Source of the DNA: Arthrobacter sp. V1I7
GTDB lineage: Bacteria; Actinomycetota; Actinomycetes; Actinomycetales; Micrococcaceae
NCBI RefSeq assembly: GCF_030817015.1
Contig: NZ_JAUSYS010000001.1
Coordinates: 2,790,001-2,854,000, forward strand
Length of the DNA: 64,000 nt
Direction: 5' to 3'
The notes beneath the pieces were generated by a model that worked only from the letters and a program-made list of their open reading frames with translations, was not told where the DNA came from and searched no databases. Position numbers and translations under genes: made by a program. Below are positions 18,901 to 29,737 of this stretch, in pieces. Numbering within the stretch: the stretch's first letter is position 1; the number at the start of each line of letters is the position of its first letter.

Positions 18901-19499
18901 TCCAGGCCGTGGTCCATGAGTTCGCAGAAGTAGTTGTCGGCCCCGAAGATGTCGCGGAACTCGGCGGCCGCCTCCAGTGCCTCCCGGTACTGGCCGAGCC
19001 GGAGCCGGGTCTGGACCTCGCCCGAGGGGCAGCCGGTCGTGGCGATCAGGCCCTCGGAATACGTGTTCAGCAGTTCGCGGTCCAGCCGCGGCCATTTGCC
19101 GAACACGGCGTCCAGCGAGGCGATGGACGAAGCCCGGAAGAGGTTCCGCATGCCCTTGTTGTTGTAGCTAAGCAGGGTCATGTGCGTGTAGGAGCCACCG
19201 CCGGAAATGTCGTCCTTGCGCTGGTTTTCCTCGCCCCAGCGGACCCGGCTCTTGTCGGTGCGCGCGGTTCCCGGCGTCACATACGCCTCGACGCCGATAA
19301 TCGGCTTGATGCCCTTGTCGGTGGCCCGCTTCCAGAAGTCGAAGGCCCCGAAGAGGTAGCCGTGGTCCGTCGTGGCCAGTGCGGGCATGCCCAGCCGCTC
19401 GGTTTCATCGAACAGCTCGCCGAGCCGGGCGGCGCCGTCCAGCATGGAGTACTCGGTGTGGTTATGGAGATGGACAAACGAGTCGTTGCTGGAAGTCAC
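15942..19499 (-). CDS. dnaE: DNA polymerase III alpha subunit
   Basis: Replicative polymerase catalytic subunit. The 1185-residue protein begins at GTG 19499 with the PHP domain (HLHNHTEYSMLDG). The polymerase active site has GPGRGSGAGSMVAYAM and the metal-binding MPDFDVDFDD near residues 420-428. The tail includes helix-hairpin-helix and OB-fold (VTIAGMITSLSRRIAK near 1020) domains. The size and order match DnaE1 of actinobacteria rather than DnaE2 or PolC. It is last in a run with lspA and rluD. Confidence 0.97.
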   Translation of the reverse strand: MTSSNDSFVHLHNHTEYSMLDGAARLGELFDETERLGMPALATTDHGYLFGAFDFWKRATDKGIKPIIGVEAYVTPGTARTDKSRVRWGEENQRKDDISGGGSYTHMTLLSYNNKGMRNLFRASSIASLDAVFGKWPRLDRELLNTYSEGLIATTGCPSGEVQTRLRLGQYREALEAAAEFRDIFGADNYFCELMDHGLDIERRVTGDLLRLAKDLNLPLVATNDLHYTHEHDAKAHEALLAIQSGSTLLEPSYDNGGSRFAFSGSGYYLKSPQEMRELFRDHPEACDNTLLIAERCEVSFNTGANYMPRFPCPPGEDETSWLVKEVATGLAYRYPAGVPDKVRTQADYELGVITSMGFPGYFLVVADFINWAKKNGIRVGPGRGSGAGSMVAYAMRITDLDPLAHGLIFERFLNPDRVSMPDFDVDFDDRRRSEVIDYVTRKYGDERVAMIVTYGTIKTKQALKDSSRVLGYPFSMGEQLTKALPPAVMAKDIPLADIQNKDSKRYGEAGDFRQLVATDPEAAKVFETALGIEGLKRQWGVHAAGVIMSSDPIIDVIPIMRRIQDGQVITQFDYPTCEGLGLIKMDFLGLRNLTIISDALENIKMNRGVDLDLESLALDDAPSYELLARGDTLGVFQLDGGPMRALLKLMKPDNFEDISAVLALYRPGPMGANAHTDYALRKNKIQDVIPIHPELEEPLAEILGGTYGLIVYQEQVMAVAQKLAGYTLGQADILRRAMGKKKKSELDKQFAGFSQGMQDNGYSMAAVKTLWDILLPFSDYAFNKAHSAAYGVISYWTAYLKAHYAPEYMAALLTSVGDDKDKSAIYLNECRRMGITVLPPDVNESALNFTPVGTDIRFGMGAIRNVGVNVVEAMVAAREKEGAYTSFKDYLMKVPAVVCNKRTIESLIKAGAFDSLNHHRRALAMVHEEAIDSVITLKRNEAIGQFDLFAGFDEAESEASLSIEIPDLPEWEKKDKLSFERDMLGLYVSDHPLQGLEGLLSQHADQSITSLIAEDGPHDGAIVTIAGMITSLSRRIAKASGNAYARAEIEDLGGSVEVMFFGQVYGPIASVLAEDLIVVVKGRLQRRDDGAVALNCMELSVPDLSEGLNGPLVITMQTHKATEAVVTELGDVLRTHRGKSEVRLHLQGDSRVEVMGLPVHLRVNPSPSLFGDLKVLLGSTCLDG

Positions 19500-19599
19500 C
19501 GGACTATTCTAGTGCCGGCATCGATCCGGCTTTGCCAGGCACGCGCGGCGGACAAAACCGGCACCCCGGCAAGCGCCGGCCAAAACACCCGGGACACGC

Positions 19600-19664
19600 G
19601 GGTCAGGGGCGGATCAAACACCGGCTAAATGCCGGGTCAGGGACGGATCAAACGCCGGGTCAGG
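19600..19664. repeat. Imperfect 25-nt direct repeat, 34-nt period
   Basis: GGGTCAGGGGCGGATCAAAC (19600) and GGGTCAGGGACGGATCAAAC (19634) repeat over 25 nt with two differences; a third partial copy starts at 19657. It lies in the 160-nt gap between rluD and dnaE. Confidence 0.8.
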
Positions 19665-20616
19665 CCTGTCCGGATTCGAGGACTTCGAGGGCATAGCTCA
19701 GGTCCTGGGGGTACTCGCTGGTGACTGTGACCCGCTCCCCCGTCCGTGGGTGGTCGAAGGACAGCTGGCGGGCGTGCAGCCACTGCCGTGTCAGTCCCAG
19801 GGTCGCGGCGAGCCGCGGATCGGCACCGTAGGTCAGGTCACCGGCGCAGGGGTGACGGAGGGCGGCAAAGTGCACCCGGATCTGGTGGGTACGCCCCGTT
19901 TCCAGGTGCACCTCCACGAGCGAGGCCTTGCCGAAAGCTTCGAGGACTTCGTAGTGGGTGATGGAGTCGCGGCCGTCCTCGATCACGGCGAACCGCCAGT
20001 CGTGGCCCGGGTGCCGGCCGATCGGCGCATCGATGGTGCCCGCCAGCGGGTCCGGGAGGCCCTGGACGACGGCGTGGTACACCTTGTCCACAGTACGTTC
20101 CTTGAACGCGCGCTTCAAAGCGGTGTAGGCGTTTTCGGTCTTGGCGACGACCATGACGCCGGAGGTTCCGACGTCGAGCCGGTGCACGATGCCGGCCCGC
20201 TCCGGCGACCCGGAGGTCGAGATCCGGTAGCCCGCGCCGGCGAGTCCGCCGACGACGGTCGGGCCCACCCACCCCGGCGAGGGGTGTGCTGCCACGCCCA
20301 CCGGTTTGTCGAGAACGACGAACTCGTCATCGTCCAGCAGGATTTTCAGGCCTTCCACTACTTCCTCCACGACTTCCAGGGGGTCCCGCCGTTCCGGGAC
20401 GACGACGTCGAGGACGGCGCCGGGGCTGAGCTTGAGGGACTTGCCGACGGGCTTGCCGTTGCAGCTCACGTTGCCTTCGGCAATGAGCGTGGCGGCCTGC
20501 GAACGGGAAATATCCATCAGCTTCGCCAGCCCGGCGTCCACCCGGCTGCCGGCAAGGTCGTCCGGCACCACAAAGTGCCGGGGCGCCGCGGAGTCGATCA
20601 CCATGTCATCAGTCAT
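19660..20616 (-). CDS. rluD: RluD-family pseudouridine synthase
   Basis: Isomerises uridines in 23S rRNA to pseudouridine. The 318-residue protein has an N-terminal S4 RNA-binding domain ([22 protein letters not shown] near 24-45) and the RluA-type catalytic domain. The active-site motif is [16 protein letters not shown], with catalytic Asp near residue 147; [16 protein letters not shown] follows. Its start overlaps the end of lspA by 8 nt, so the two are translationally coupled; the lspA-rluD order is common in bacteria. Confidence 0.94.
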   Translation of the reverse strand: MTDDMVIDSAAPRHFVVPDDLAGSRVDAGLAKLMDISRSQAATLIAEGNVSCNGKPVGKSLKLSPGAVLDVVVPERRDPLEVVEEVVEGLKILLDDDEFVVLDKPVGVAAHPSPGWVGPTVVGGLAGAGYRISTSGSPERAGIVHRLDVGTSGVMVVAKTENAYTALKRAFKERTVDKVYHAVVQGLPDPLAGTIDAPIGRHPGHDWRFAVIEDGRDSITHYEVLEAFGKASLVEVHLETGRTHQIRVHFAALRHPCAGDLTYGADPRLAATLGLTRQWLHARQLSFDHPRTGERVTVTSEYPQDLSYALEVLESGQA

Positions 20617-21178
20617 TCTGCTGTACCGGTTCCTTCTGGTGGTGCGAGCCGTCGAGGGAAATGCCCCTCAGGGTGAGCAGGCAGATGATCACAACGGAGG
20701 ATACGACGGCCGAATCGGCAATGTTGAAGATCGCGAAGTTGGGCAGCTGGATGAAGTCCACCACATGGCCCATGGCGAAGGAGGGCTCCCGGAACAGCCG
20801 GTCGGTGAGGTTTCCCAGGGCGCCGCCCAGCAGCAGGCCCAGCGCCAGCGCCCACCAGACCGAGCCCAGCTTCCGCAGCTGGAGCAGGATCGCCACCGAG
20901 ACGGCGGCCATGATGATGGTGAAGACCCAGGTGATGTTTTCTCCGATGGAGAAGGCTGCCCCGGAATTGCGGATGTAGTACCAGTGCAGCAACGGGGGCA
21001 GCACCGGGATCCGCTCGCCCTCGACCATGGTGCTGGTCACCCACAGCTTGGTCAGCTGGTCGAACACGTAGGCGAACACCGCAAGTCCGGAGAAAACCGA
21101 GAGCAGCAGGGCACGGCGGGGCCCGGCGTGCGCAACCGGCGCAGGCGAGGTGGCGTCAGGGGTTGGGGCGTCAGTCAT
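20609..21178 (-). CDS. lspA: Lipoprotein signal peptidase (signal peptidase II)
   Basis: Cleaves signal peptides of lipid-modified prolipoproteins in the membrane. The 189-residue protein starts at ATG 21178. It has four membrane helices and the two catalytic aspartate motifs: LGNLTDRLF (first Asp) and FNIADSAV (second Asp). IRNSGAAFS precedes the third helix. Its substrates in this window could include the lipoprotein at 43805. The stop codon overlaps the rluD start. Confidence 0.96.
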   Translation of the reverse strand: MTDAPTPDATSPAPVAHAGPRRALLLSVFSGLAVFAYVFDQLTKLWVTSTMVEGERIPVLPPLLHWYYIRNSGAAFSIGENITWVFTIIMAAVSVAILLQLRKLGSVWWALALGLLLGGALGNLTDRLFREPSFAMGHVVDFIQLPNFAIFNIADSAVVSSVVIICLLTLRGISLDGSHHQKEPVQQND

Positions 21179-21318
21179 AGGGCTTTCGTTCGGGAGCCAG
21201 TGCTGGGACTGGGGGCCTACTGCCGGGGCGGTCAGGCCACGGACTGTGGCGGTTAATGCCAAAAGCCGGCGGCCGAGGAGTCCTCAGCCACCGACTTTCA
21301 GAATACTTGGCTTTTTGC

Positions 21319-22008
21319 CTAGGTGTTGGCTTCGACCTCAGGGGCCGCCACCGAACCACGGGCATCCAGATCGCGCAACTGGCCTTCGATGTATGCCTTC
21401 AGGCGTGAGCGGTAATCGCGCTCGAAGCCGCGGAGCTGCTCGACCTTGCGTTCCAGCACGGAGCGCTGCTGCTCGAGGGCACCCAGGATCTTGCGGGACT
21501 TTTCCTGGGCATCGTTGACAAGGCCGCTGGCCTCAATCTGGGCCTCGGCGATGATTTTGTCGCGCTGCTGCTCGCCGTCTGCGATGTGCTTGTCGTGCAT
21601 CTGCTGCGCCATTGCGAGCAGGCCGGCCGCGGACTCCGACGCCGGGGTAGCGGCGGCCGCGGGTGCCGGGGCGGCTGCCGGGGCAGGAGCACGCTCGGCC
21701 TCTTTCTTCTTGGCAGCTTCGGCAGCCTTGGCCTCGGCTTCTGCCTTGGCGCGGTCTTCTTTTTCCTTGTCGGCCTTGACGGGAGCCGGCACCTTTTCGA
21801 CCACGGGAGCCGCGGCGGTGGAGCTGGCAGGCGTGCCAGCGCTGAGCTCGGCGAGCTTCCTGCGCAGCTCGTCGTTCTCCTGGTTCAGGCGTCGCAGTTC
21901 GACGACGATCTCGTCCAGGAAGTCATCTACTTCGTCCTGGTCGTAGCCTTCGCGGAACTTGGTCGGCTGAAAGCGCTTGTTGACAACGTCTTCTGGCGTC
22001 AAAGCCAT
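21319..22008 (-). CDS. divIVA: DivIVA/Wag31 polar growth protein
   Basis: Coiled-coil scaffold that marks cell poles and directs polar peptidoglycan synthesis. The 229-residue protein has the conserved membrane-binding head (MALTPEDVVNKRF, then FREGYDQDEVDDFLDEI) followed by two coiled coils (about 30-55 and 125-215). Between them is an Ala/Pro/Lys-rich linker. In mycobacteria the homologue Wag31 is phosphorylated by Ser/Thr kinases, and the kinase gene at 47631 belongs to that family. Its position after yggT and sepF is standard. Confidence 0.95.
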   Translation of the reverse strand: MALTPEDVVNKRFQPTKFREGYDQDEVDDFLDEIVVELRRLNQENDELRRKLAELSAGTPASSTAAAPVVEKVPAPVKADKEKEDRAKAEAEAKAAEAAKKKEAERAPAPAAAPAPAAAATPASESAAGLLAMAQQMHDKHIADGEQQRDKIIAEAQIEASGLVNDAQEKSRKILGALEQQRSVLERKVEQLRGFERDYRSRLKAYIEGQLRDLDARGSVAAPEVEANT

Positions 22009-22156
22009 CTGGTCACCTCGTTGGTCTAGTTAGTCAGTAGGCCTTTCGGCCGTCAAACTACGGTACCTAAATATGGTCTGGTTACTCTAATTCAACACCG
22101 CAGTGTCAAACCGGAGTTTTCTATCAGTTTGGCGGCGGAAGGGGTCCGCTGCCCCG

Positions 22157-22465
22157 CTAGGCTGCGATCGGCTGGGCGTAGACGAGGCCCCTGGCGAAGG
22201 CCATGGCCACCGACACGGCAATGAACAGCAACAGGAAGCCGAGGTCCAGGGAGATCCCGCCCAGCCGCAACGGCGGGATCAGGCGCCGGAGCAGTTTGAG
22301 CGGCCTGTCCGTGATGGAATACACGGCGTGCGCGGCCACAAGCGCCACTCCGCGCGGCCGCCAGCTCCGCGCGAACATCTGGACCCAGTCAAAGACAAGC
22401 CTGACAATCAGGGCCACGAAGAAGAACAGCAGTGCGAGATAGACAAGTCCGAAAACGATTCCCAT
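22157..22465 (-). CDS. YggT-family membrane protein
   Basis: A 102-residue protein with two membrane helices (about 5-27 and 72-97). The connecting segment SITDRPLKLLRRLIPPLRLGGISLDLGF is the YggT signature. Function is not firmly known; family members sit between sepF and divIVA in Gram-positive division clusters and have been linked to envelope integrity. It starts at ATG 22465. Confidence 0.92.
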   Translation of the reverse strand: MGIVFGLVYLALLFFFVALIVRLVFDWVQMFARSWRPRGVALVAAHAVYSITDRPLKLLRRLIPPLRLGGISLDLGFLLLFIAVSVAMAFARGLVYAQPIAA

Positions 22466-22601
22466 GAGTTAGCTCATATCTCCATGTTCATTCCGGATAC
22501 CGCAGTGTCCTTGGGATGGTTACGCCTCTATTTCAACACGGATACTTCAGCACGGATGCCAGACAGGTGTCCCTGCCTGGCATCCGGAGAGAAATCCTGT
22601 A

Positions 22602-23132
22602 TTAGCTCTGGTTGAAGAAGCTGGCCTGGGTCTCGCTGATCTTCTTGTCATCGCCGATGACTTCAACGTACGACGGCGACAGCAGGAATACCTTGTTCGT
22701 GACGCGTTCGATGCTGCCCCGCAAGCCGAAAACCAGTCCTGCGGAGAAGTCGACGAGCCGCTTGGCGTCCGCTTCTCCCATGTCTGTGACGTTCATGATG
22801 ACGGGGATGCCGTCACGGAAGCTTTCACCGATGAGCTTGGCATCGTTGTAGGAGCGCGGGTGGATCGTGGTGATCTGCCGGAGTGCGGTGGGTTCTTCGC
22901 GGCTCAAGGCCGCTCGCTTGATGGGTGTCACAGGTGCGCGATATTCCTCTTCAGCGGCGTGGGGCTCCTCCCGGGGGACCTCGCGGACAGGCGCCGGCGC
23001 ACGGCGCTCCTCGCGGTCGTGCTCCATGGAATCGTCCTCGTCCTTGTGCGGTTTCGGGTGCTCAGACTCGTAGTGTTCCTCGCCATCGGCGAGCCCAAGA
23101 TAGATCATTGTCTTGCGCAGAGCGCCAGCCAT
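22602..23132 (-). CDS. sepF: Cell division protein SepF
   Basis: Membrane anchor for FtsZ in bacteria lacking FtsA. The 176-residue protein begins [14 protein letters not shown], an amphipathic membrane-targeting helix. A charged linker of about 55 residues follows, then the SepF core from about residue 82 ([29 protein letters not shown] and [27 protein letters not shown]). The FtsZ in this window ends in the peptide [10 protein letters not shown] that SepF is known to bind, and no ftsA is present. Confidence 0.96.
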   Translation of the reverse strand: MAGALRKTMIYLGLADGEEHYESEHPKPHKDEDDSMEHDREERRAPAPVREVPREEPHAAEEEYRAPVTPIKRAALSREEPTALRQITTIHPRSYNDAKLIGESFRDGIPVIMNVTDMGEADAKRLVDFSAGLVFGLRGSIERVTNKVFLLSPSYVEVIGDDKKISETQASFFNQS

Positions 23133-23221
23133 GGTCGACTCCTAATCGTGTCCGTAAGCGGGCCGCTCAAAATGACCTGACAGCCTTGGAATTCCCGCCA
23201 TTACCTTCCAATACGTTGAAC

Positions 23222-23950
23222 CTACCGCAACGCCGGACGCGGACCGAGAATATCGGAGCCAATCCGAAGGTGTGTCGCACCGAACCGGATCGCCGCTTCG
23301 AGGTCCTGGCTCATGCCGGCGGAAACGCCGGTGGCGTCCGGGTACGTGGCCGTCAGCCGGGCCGAGATTCCTGCGAGCTGCTCGAACGCGCGGACCGGGT
23401 CCTTGCCGAGCGGGGCCACCGCCATGATGCCTGCCAGCCGAAGTCCCTCGGAGCCTGCCAGCCGCTCCGCCAGCTCGGGGACGTCCGCGGGGAGCGACCC
23501 GCCCCGGTGCCCGTCGGCGTCGTCGTCGAGGCTGACCTGGATGTAGCAGTCCAGCGGCCCGCGCCCGGTGCGCCCGTGTTCGGCGGCCATGGCCTTCGCC
23601 AGGGCTTCGGCGAGCTGGGGCCGGTCCACGGAGTGCACGGCGTGCGCGTACTTCACGACGGACTTGGCCTTGTTGCTCTGAAGCTGTCCGATGAAGTGCC
23701 AGCGGAGGTCAAGGTCGCCGAGTCCGGCCGCCTTGTCCGCGGCTTCCTGGTCCCGGCTTTCTCCCACGTTGGTGATGCCCAGCGAGGCAAGCCGCCGGAC
23801 GTCCTCGGCGGGGTGGAACTTGGTGACCACTATCAGCTGCGGCGGCGCGTCCTGCCTCCCGGCGGCAGCGACGGCGCGGTCGATCCGTTGCCGGACGGCG
23901 GCGAGGCGCTCCCGGAGCTGCGCCAACCGGGTATCGTGCTGCTCAGCCAT
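23222..23950 (-). CDS. yggS: YggS-family pyridoxal phosphate homeostasis protein
   Basis: Single-domain TIM-barrel PLP-binding protein that buffers pyridoxal phosphate. I start it at ATG 23950, giving 242 residues, rather than at upstream ATGs that read through the neighbouring gene. The Schiff-base lysine is in LIVVTKFHPAEDV near residue 41; further blocks are NVGESRDQEA, WHFIGQLQSNK, MSQDLEAAIRFGATHLRIGSDILG. It overlaps pgeF by 8 nt and precedes sepF, the usual ylmD-ylmE-sepF order. Confidence 0.94.
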   Translation of the reverse strand: MAEQHDTRLAQLRERLAAVRQRIDRAVAAAGRQDAPPQLIVVTKFHPAEDVRRLASLGITNVGESRDQEAADKAAGLGDLDLRWHFIGQLQSNKAKSVVKYAHAVHSVDRPQLAEALAKAMAAEHGRTGRGPLDCYIQVSLDDDADGHRGGSLPADVPELAERLAGSEGLRLAGIMAVAPLGKDPVRAFEQLAGISARLTATYPDATGVSAGMSQDLEAAIRFGATHLRIGSDILGPRPALR

Positions 23951-24701
23951 CGATGTCCGCCCCCGTCCCGGCCCCGGGACCAGTCCAGACCAGGCCGGCG
24001 AACCGTCCGGTGTGGCGGTCGCGGCGGTAGGAGAACAGTTCGTCGTCTTCAAGCGTGCAGCCGCCGGAGTATTCGACGGCCACGCCGGCGGATTCCAGCT
24101 GGTGGCGGACGCCGGCCGGCAGGTCCAGCCCGGGCGTCCCCCGGGAGGTATCGCACCAGGTTCCGGGGACGATCATCCCGACCTCAGCCCGCATTCCGGC
24201 CGGCACTTCATAGCACCGGCCGCAGACGGACGGCCCGATCCATGCGCTGATTTCCCCGGCTCGGAGCTCCCGCATCCGGGCCACCGCGGCGGGGACCACG
24301 CCGGCGGCGACGCCGGGCCGTCCCGCGTGCACCACGCCGAGCACCGGCCCTCCCCCGGTTTCACTGCCCACCAGGACCACGGGGACGCAGTCCGCGACCA
24401 TCACGGCAAGGGCAGCGCCGCGGGATACCATGGCGTCCGCGGTCGGGGCCGGGACGGCTGGACCGGCGGCGATCGTGGCGACTTCGCTGCCGTGGACCTG
24501 GTTCATGTACTGGAAGCCGCGGCCGCCCAGGCCCGCGGACCGTTCAAGTTCGCGGCGGCGGCCCCGGACGTCCGCCGGATCGTCGCCGACGTGGAGCGCC
24601 AGGTTGCCGGCAGCGGCGTTGGTGAAACCCACCCAGACGCCCGGCCGGACTTCCGCCCGCCACGAAAACACTCGAAACCCCCGAACCACCGCCAACAACA
24701 C
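23943..24701 (-). CDS. pgeF: PgeF/YfiH-type peptidoglycan-editing factor
   Basis: A 252-residue member of the YfiH (former laccase-domain) family. In Escherichia coli PgeF removes wrongly placed L-Ser-containing muropeptides; purine nucleoside activity is reported for other members. Metal-binding residues occur in NQVHGSEV (His near 66), ADCVPVVLV (Cys near 105) and VVHAGRPGVAAGVV (His near 123). It lies between ftsZ and yggS, with an 8-nt overlap to the latter. Confidence 0.9.
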   Translation of the reverse strand: MLLAVVRGFRVFSWRAEVRPGVWVGFTNAAAGNLALHVGDDPADVRGRRRELERSAGLGGRGFQYMNQVHGSEVATIAAGPAVPAPTADAMVSRGAALAVMVADCVPVVLVGSETGGGPVLGVVHAGRPGVAAGVVPAAVARMRELRAGEISAWIGPSVCGRCYEVPAGMRAEVGMIVPGTWCDTSRGTPGLDLPAGVRHQLESAGVAVEYSGGCTLEDDELFSYRRDRHTGRFAGLVWTGPGAGTGADIDG

Positions 24702-24783
24702 TGCCTACCTTTTAGACCGAGCTTCGATCCTACGAGAAAGCACCATGGCACTGCCAACCGGCAGTGCCATCGTGCGTCGGGAT

Positions 24784-26004
24784 CTACTTCAGGAAGTCGG
24801 GGACATCCAGGTCATCGGAGTGGCGGCCGGACAGGTCCGGTTCCACAACCGACGGCAGGTCGACGTCGAAACCCGAGTCCGCCGGTACGGCGGACGCGCG
24901 CTGCTGGCCCCAGCCGCCGAGGCCGGAAGCTCCGACCGTTGCGTGCAGCGGCTGGACGTGCGCCGAGGCGGGTGCCTGCGCGGGAGCCGGGGCGGGGGCC
25001 GCCGGGCGCTGCGGCGCGGTCTGCGGCAGCGACTGGTCCATGGACGGCGAGGTGGCCTTGACGTCGTCGAACCCGGCGGCGATGACCGTGACGCGGGCTT
25101 CGTCGCCGAGGGCGTCGTCGATGACGGCACCGAAGATGATGTTGGCTTCCGGGTGGGCAACCTCCTGGACCAGGCGGGCTGCTTCGTTGATCTCGAACAG
25201 GCCGAGGTCCGAGCCGCCCTGGATGGACAGCAGGACGCCGTGGGCGCCGTCGATGGAGGCCTCGAGCAGCGGCGAGGCGATGGCGAGCTCCGCGGCCTTC
25301 ACGGCACGGTCTTCGCCGCGTGCCGAGCCGATGCCCATGAGCGCCGAACCGGCGCCCTGCATGACCGACTTGACGTCGGCGAAGTCGAGGTTGATCAGGC
25401 CCGGGGTGGTGATCAGGTCGGTGATGCCCTGGACACCGGACAGCAGGACCTGGTCGGCGGAACGGAACGCGTCCAGGACGGACACGTTGCGGTCGCTGAT
25501 GGAGAGCAGACGGTCATTGGGGATGACGATCAGGGTGTCGACTTCGTCGCGGAGCGCGTCGATGCCGGCCTCCGCGGAGCCGGCGCGGCGGCGGCCCTCG
25601 AAGGTGAAGGGCCGGGTGACGACGCCGATGGTCAGCGCGCCGAGCGAGCGGGCGATGCGGGCCACGACGGGTGCGCCGCCGGTTCCGGTGCCGCCGCCCT
25701 CGCCGGCGGTCACGAAGACCATGTCTGCGCCGCGGATGACCTCTTCGATCTCGTCGGCGTGGTCCTCGGCAGCCTGCTTGCCGACCTCAGGGTTCGCCCC
25801 GGCTCCCAGCCCGCGGGTCAGCTCGCGACCGACGTCGAGCTTGACGTCCGCGTCGCTCATCAGCAATGCCTGGGCATCGGTGTTGATGGCGATGAATTCG
25901 ACGCCGCGGAGACCGACTTCGATCATGCGGTTGACTGCGTTCACGCCACCGCCGCCGATGCCGACGACCTTGATGACGGCCAGGTAATTCTGCGGAGCTG
26001 CCAC
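24784..26004 (-). CDS. ftsZ: Cell division GTPase FtsZ
   Basis: Tubulin-like GTPase that forms the division ring. The 406-residue protein shows the GTP-binding signature [10 protein letters not shown] at 103-112, the N-terminal [15 protein letters not shown] and the T7 loop [12 protein letters not shown] linker of about 75 residues rich in Ala and Pro follows, and the C-terminal peptide [10 protein letters not shown] (397-406) is the docking site for SepF. About 210 nt separate it from ftsQ, so it may have its own promoter; an inverted repeat lies in that gap. Confidence 0.98.
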   Translation of the reverse strand: MAAPQNYLAVIKVVGIGGGGVNAVNRMIEVGLRGVEFIAINTDAQALLMSDADVKLDVGRELTRGLGAGANPEVGKQAAEDHADEIEEVIRGADMVFVTAGEGGGTGTGGAPVVARIARSLGALTIGVVTRPFTFEGRRRAGSAEAGIDALRDEVDTLIVIPNDRLLSISDRNVSVLDAFRSADQVLLSGVQGITDLITTPGLINLDFADVKSVMQGAGSALMGIGSARGEDRAVKAAELAIASPLLEASIDGAHGVLLSIQGGSDLGLFEINEAARLVQEVAHPEANIIFGAVIDDALGDEARVTVIAAGFDDVKATSPSMDQSLPQTAPQRPAAPAPAPAQAPASAHVQPLHATVGASGLGGWGQQRASAVPADSGFDVDLPSVVEPDLSGRHSDDLDVPDFLK

Positions 26005-26071
26005 GTTACGTGTCCCTTGTTCGTGTTCTATTGCGAAAACTGATTGGAGTCGGACTTGAAGCTTTGAACAT

Positions 26072-26092
26072 TAACCTTCGGGTTGAAGGTTA
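26072..26092. promoter_or_regulatory. Inverted repeat upstream of ftsZ
   Basis: TAACCTTC (26072-26079) and GAAGGTTA (26085-26092) form an 8-bp inverted repeat with a 5-nt spacer, about 70 nt before the ftsZ start. It could be an operator or an attenuating hairpin. TTGACA on the minus strand lies nearby at 26099-26104, but no well-spaced -10 was found. Confidence 0.4.
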
Positions 26093-26213
26093 TAGTTATG
26101 TCAAGTAACTCATGTCTGGAACGGTATTTCCTATGTAGGGGACATTCAATAACCGGCGCCGCGTGTCGCGCGAATACCGGCCAAATACCCCAAAAATGTC
26201 GTGCGCACGGAAA

Positions 26214-27093
26214 CTAGCGGGTGACCGGGTGCCGGGGCACGCTGACATCGTAGATCCGCACGGGGTTTTTCGGGTCGGCGGGAACCTTGAGCAGGGCGGC
26301 CAGGACCCGTGCCTTGAGTTCCTTCTCCCCCGCGTTCCCCCAGATGATCGTCTGCCCGTCCACAAGTTTGAGTTCGACGGCGTCCGCGGACTTCGCCGAC
26401 GCGTCGGAGAGCCTGGCGAGCACGTCCGCCGGAAGAGCGCCCAGCACCCCGGTAATGGCGTGGAACAGCTCCGCAGCCAGAACGCCCTCCCCGGCGTCAA
26501 TGACGGGCAGCGCCACCGGGGCGTCCCCGGTGGTGGCACTGAGCGCGATCCCCTCGACATCCACCAGCTGCAAGCCGTCACGCTGCTTGAGCTTGGCCAC
26601 CGGGACGCGCTCGGTGATACGGACCGCCAGCGTGGCGGGCGGGCGCGCCTGGATGGTCACGGCCTTGATCTGGACGAGCGGCTGGAGCAGGGCCGTGACG
26701 TCCTCGTCGCCGATCTGCGGCAGGGGCTTCCCCTGCAGCGGTGCCAGGGCGGCCTGCACCTGCTCCGCGCTCAGCAGCTTCGTGCCCTCCACGGTGACGG
26801 TCCGCAACGCCAGCAGCGGAGTGTAGACGGCCGCCAGGACGATCGCCGCGACGAGCGCCGCGATGACCCCGATGGTGCTCAGGACGATCCTTTTCCGTCG
26901 CTTGGCCTTGGGCTCCGGGAAGGACAGGATATTGTCCTGCTGCGTTTCCGCAGCGCCGGGTGCAACGGAGGGCGTGCCCGGCCCGGGTTCGGCCCTGGAC
27001 GCCGAGATGACGTCCGTCGGTGTCCCGTCCGGACGGTCCGGGAGGTCCGGACGTGAGCGGCGGGCCCCGGTCTTGTACGTGGGGCGGCGGGTG

Positions 27094-27101
<8 letters not shown>
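26214..27101 (-). CDS. ftsQ: Cell division protein FtsQ
   Basis: Bitopic division protein linking FtsL/FtsB and the septal synthase. The 295-residue protein has a 70-residue charged, disordered cytoplasmic tail, a membrane helix at about 72-93, a POTRA domain from about 97 (LRTVTVEGTKLLSAEQV) and a beta domain. The tail is longer than in E. coli, as is usual in actinobacteria. It overlaps the end of murC by 8 nt. Confidence 0.93.
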
Positions 27102-28584
<1,483 letters not shown>

Positions 28585-28588
28585 GGCG

Positions 28589-29731
28589 TTACCGCTTCCT
28601 GCTGTGCTGTTTCGAAGATACTGCCCTCGACGACACTGCCGCTTCAAGGACGAGATCGGCCATCCGCCGGTCTGCGTCGCGGATGCCGAGCTGCCCGGCG
28701 CTATGTGCCATCTTGGAAAGCCGACCGCGGTCCAGGAGCAGCGGGATGATGTTCCGGCGGACCCACTCCGGGGTGAACGCGTTGTCCGCCACCATCAGGG
28801 CGCCGCCGGCGTCCACCAGGCCGGCAGCGTTGAGGGCCTGCTCGCCGTTGCCGACGGGGAGGGGCACGAACACCGCGGGCACGCCGACGGCGGCCACCTC
28901 ACAGACAGTCGCCGCCCCGGCGCGGGCCAGCAGCAGATCGGCCGCAGCGTACACCGATTCCATCCCGTCCACGTATTCCACCTGCCGGTACCCGGGGGCC
29001 GCGAGCGGTTCGCCGTCGGCATCAAGGACTGACTTGTCCCGCCCGGTGAGGTGCAGGGTCTGGATCCCGGCTTCGGCGAGGGCACCGACGGAGGCCGCGA
29101 TGGTCCGGTTGATGCTTTGCGCGCCCGAGGATCCGCCGGTGACGATGAGCGTGGGCTGTCGGGGATCAAGGCCAAGCGCCGTCCGGGCAGCCGCCCCGGC
29201 GGCCGGACGGTCGAGGCCGGAGACCTCCCGGCGCATGGGCATGCCGATGTGCACGGCTCCCGGGAGCCTGGTGCCGGCGAACGCCACGGCCACTTTTGCA
29301 CCCAGCCGGGCCCCCACGCGGTTCGCGAGTCCCGGCCGGGTGTTCGCTTCGTGGAGAACGATCGGGATCTTCCGTCGTCGGGCGGCGAGGTACATGGGCG
29401 TGCATACATACCCGCCGACGCCGACGAGGACGTCTGCGCCGGCCTCATCGAGGATGACACCGGCCTGCTTCACCGCGCCCGCGAGCCGACCGGGAAACCG
29501 GAGCAGGTCCAGTGAGGGTTTGCGCGGAAAGGGCACCCGGCTGATGGTGGCGAGGTCCAGCCCCGCGGCCGGGACCAGCCGGGCCTCCATCCCGTTGGGG
29601 GTGCCGACGGCAAGGAGCCGCGCATCGGGCCGGGCTTCCCGGATCGCATGTGCGATGGCGAGGAGCGGGCTGATGTGCCCGGCTGTTCCACCGCCGGCGA
29701 GGACGATGGACAAGGGCGACTCGGTACTCAT
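28589..29731 (-). CDS. murG: UDP-GlcNAc:undecaprenyl-PP-MurNAc-pentapeptide transferase
   Basis: Makes lipid II from lipid I on the inner face of the membrane (GT28 family). The 380-residue protein has the glycine-rich N-terminal loop [41 protein letters not shown] and the C-terminal donor site [11 protein letters not shown] and [23 protein letters not shown]. The length is typical. It lies 6 nt after ftsW and 4 nt before murC. Confidence 0.96.
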   Translation of the reverse strand: MSTESPLSIVLAGGGTAGHISPLLAIAHAIREARPDARLLAVGTPNGMEARLVPAAGLDLATISRVPFPRKPSLDLLRFPGRLAGAVKQAGVILDEAGADVLVGVGGYVCTPMYLAARRRKIPIVLHEANTRPGLANRVGARLGAKVAVAFAGTRLPGAVHIGMPMRREVSGLDRPAAGAAARTALGLDPRQPTLIVTGGSSGAQSINRTIAASVGALAEAGIQTLHLTGRDKSVLDADGEPLAAPGYRQVEYVDGMESVYAAADLLLARAGAATVCEVAAVGVPAVFVPLPVGNGEQALNAAGLVDAGGALMVADNAFTPEWVRRNIIPLLLDRGRLSKMAHSAGQLGIRDADRRMADLVLEAAVSSRAVSSKQHSRKR

Positions 29732-29737
29732 GAAGGC

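Noticed and set aside
17088..19628. Long open frame antisense to dnaE
   Set aside because: Shadow of dnaE; no recognisable protein.
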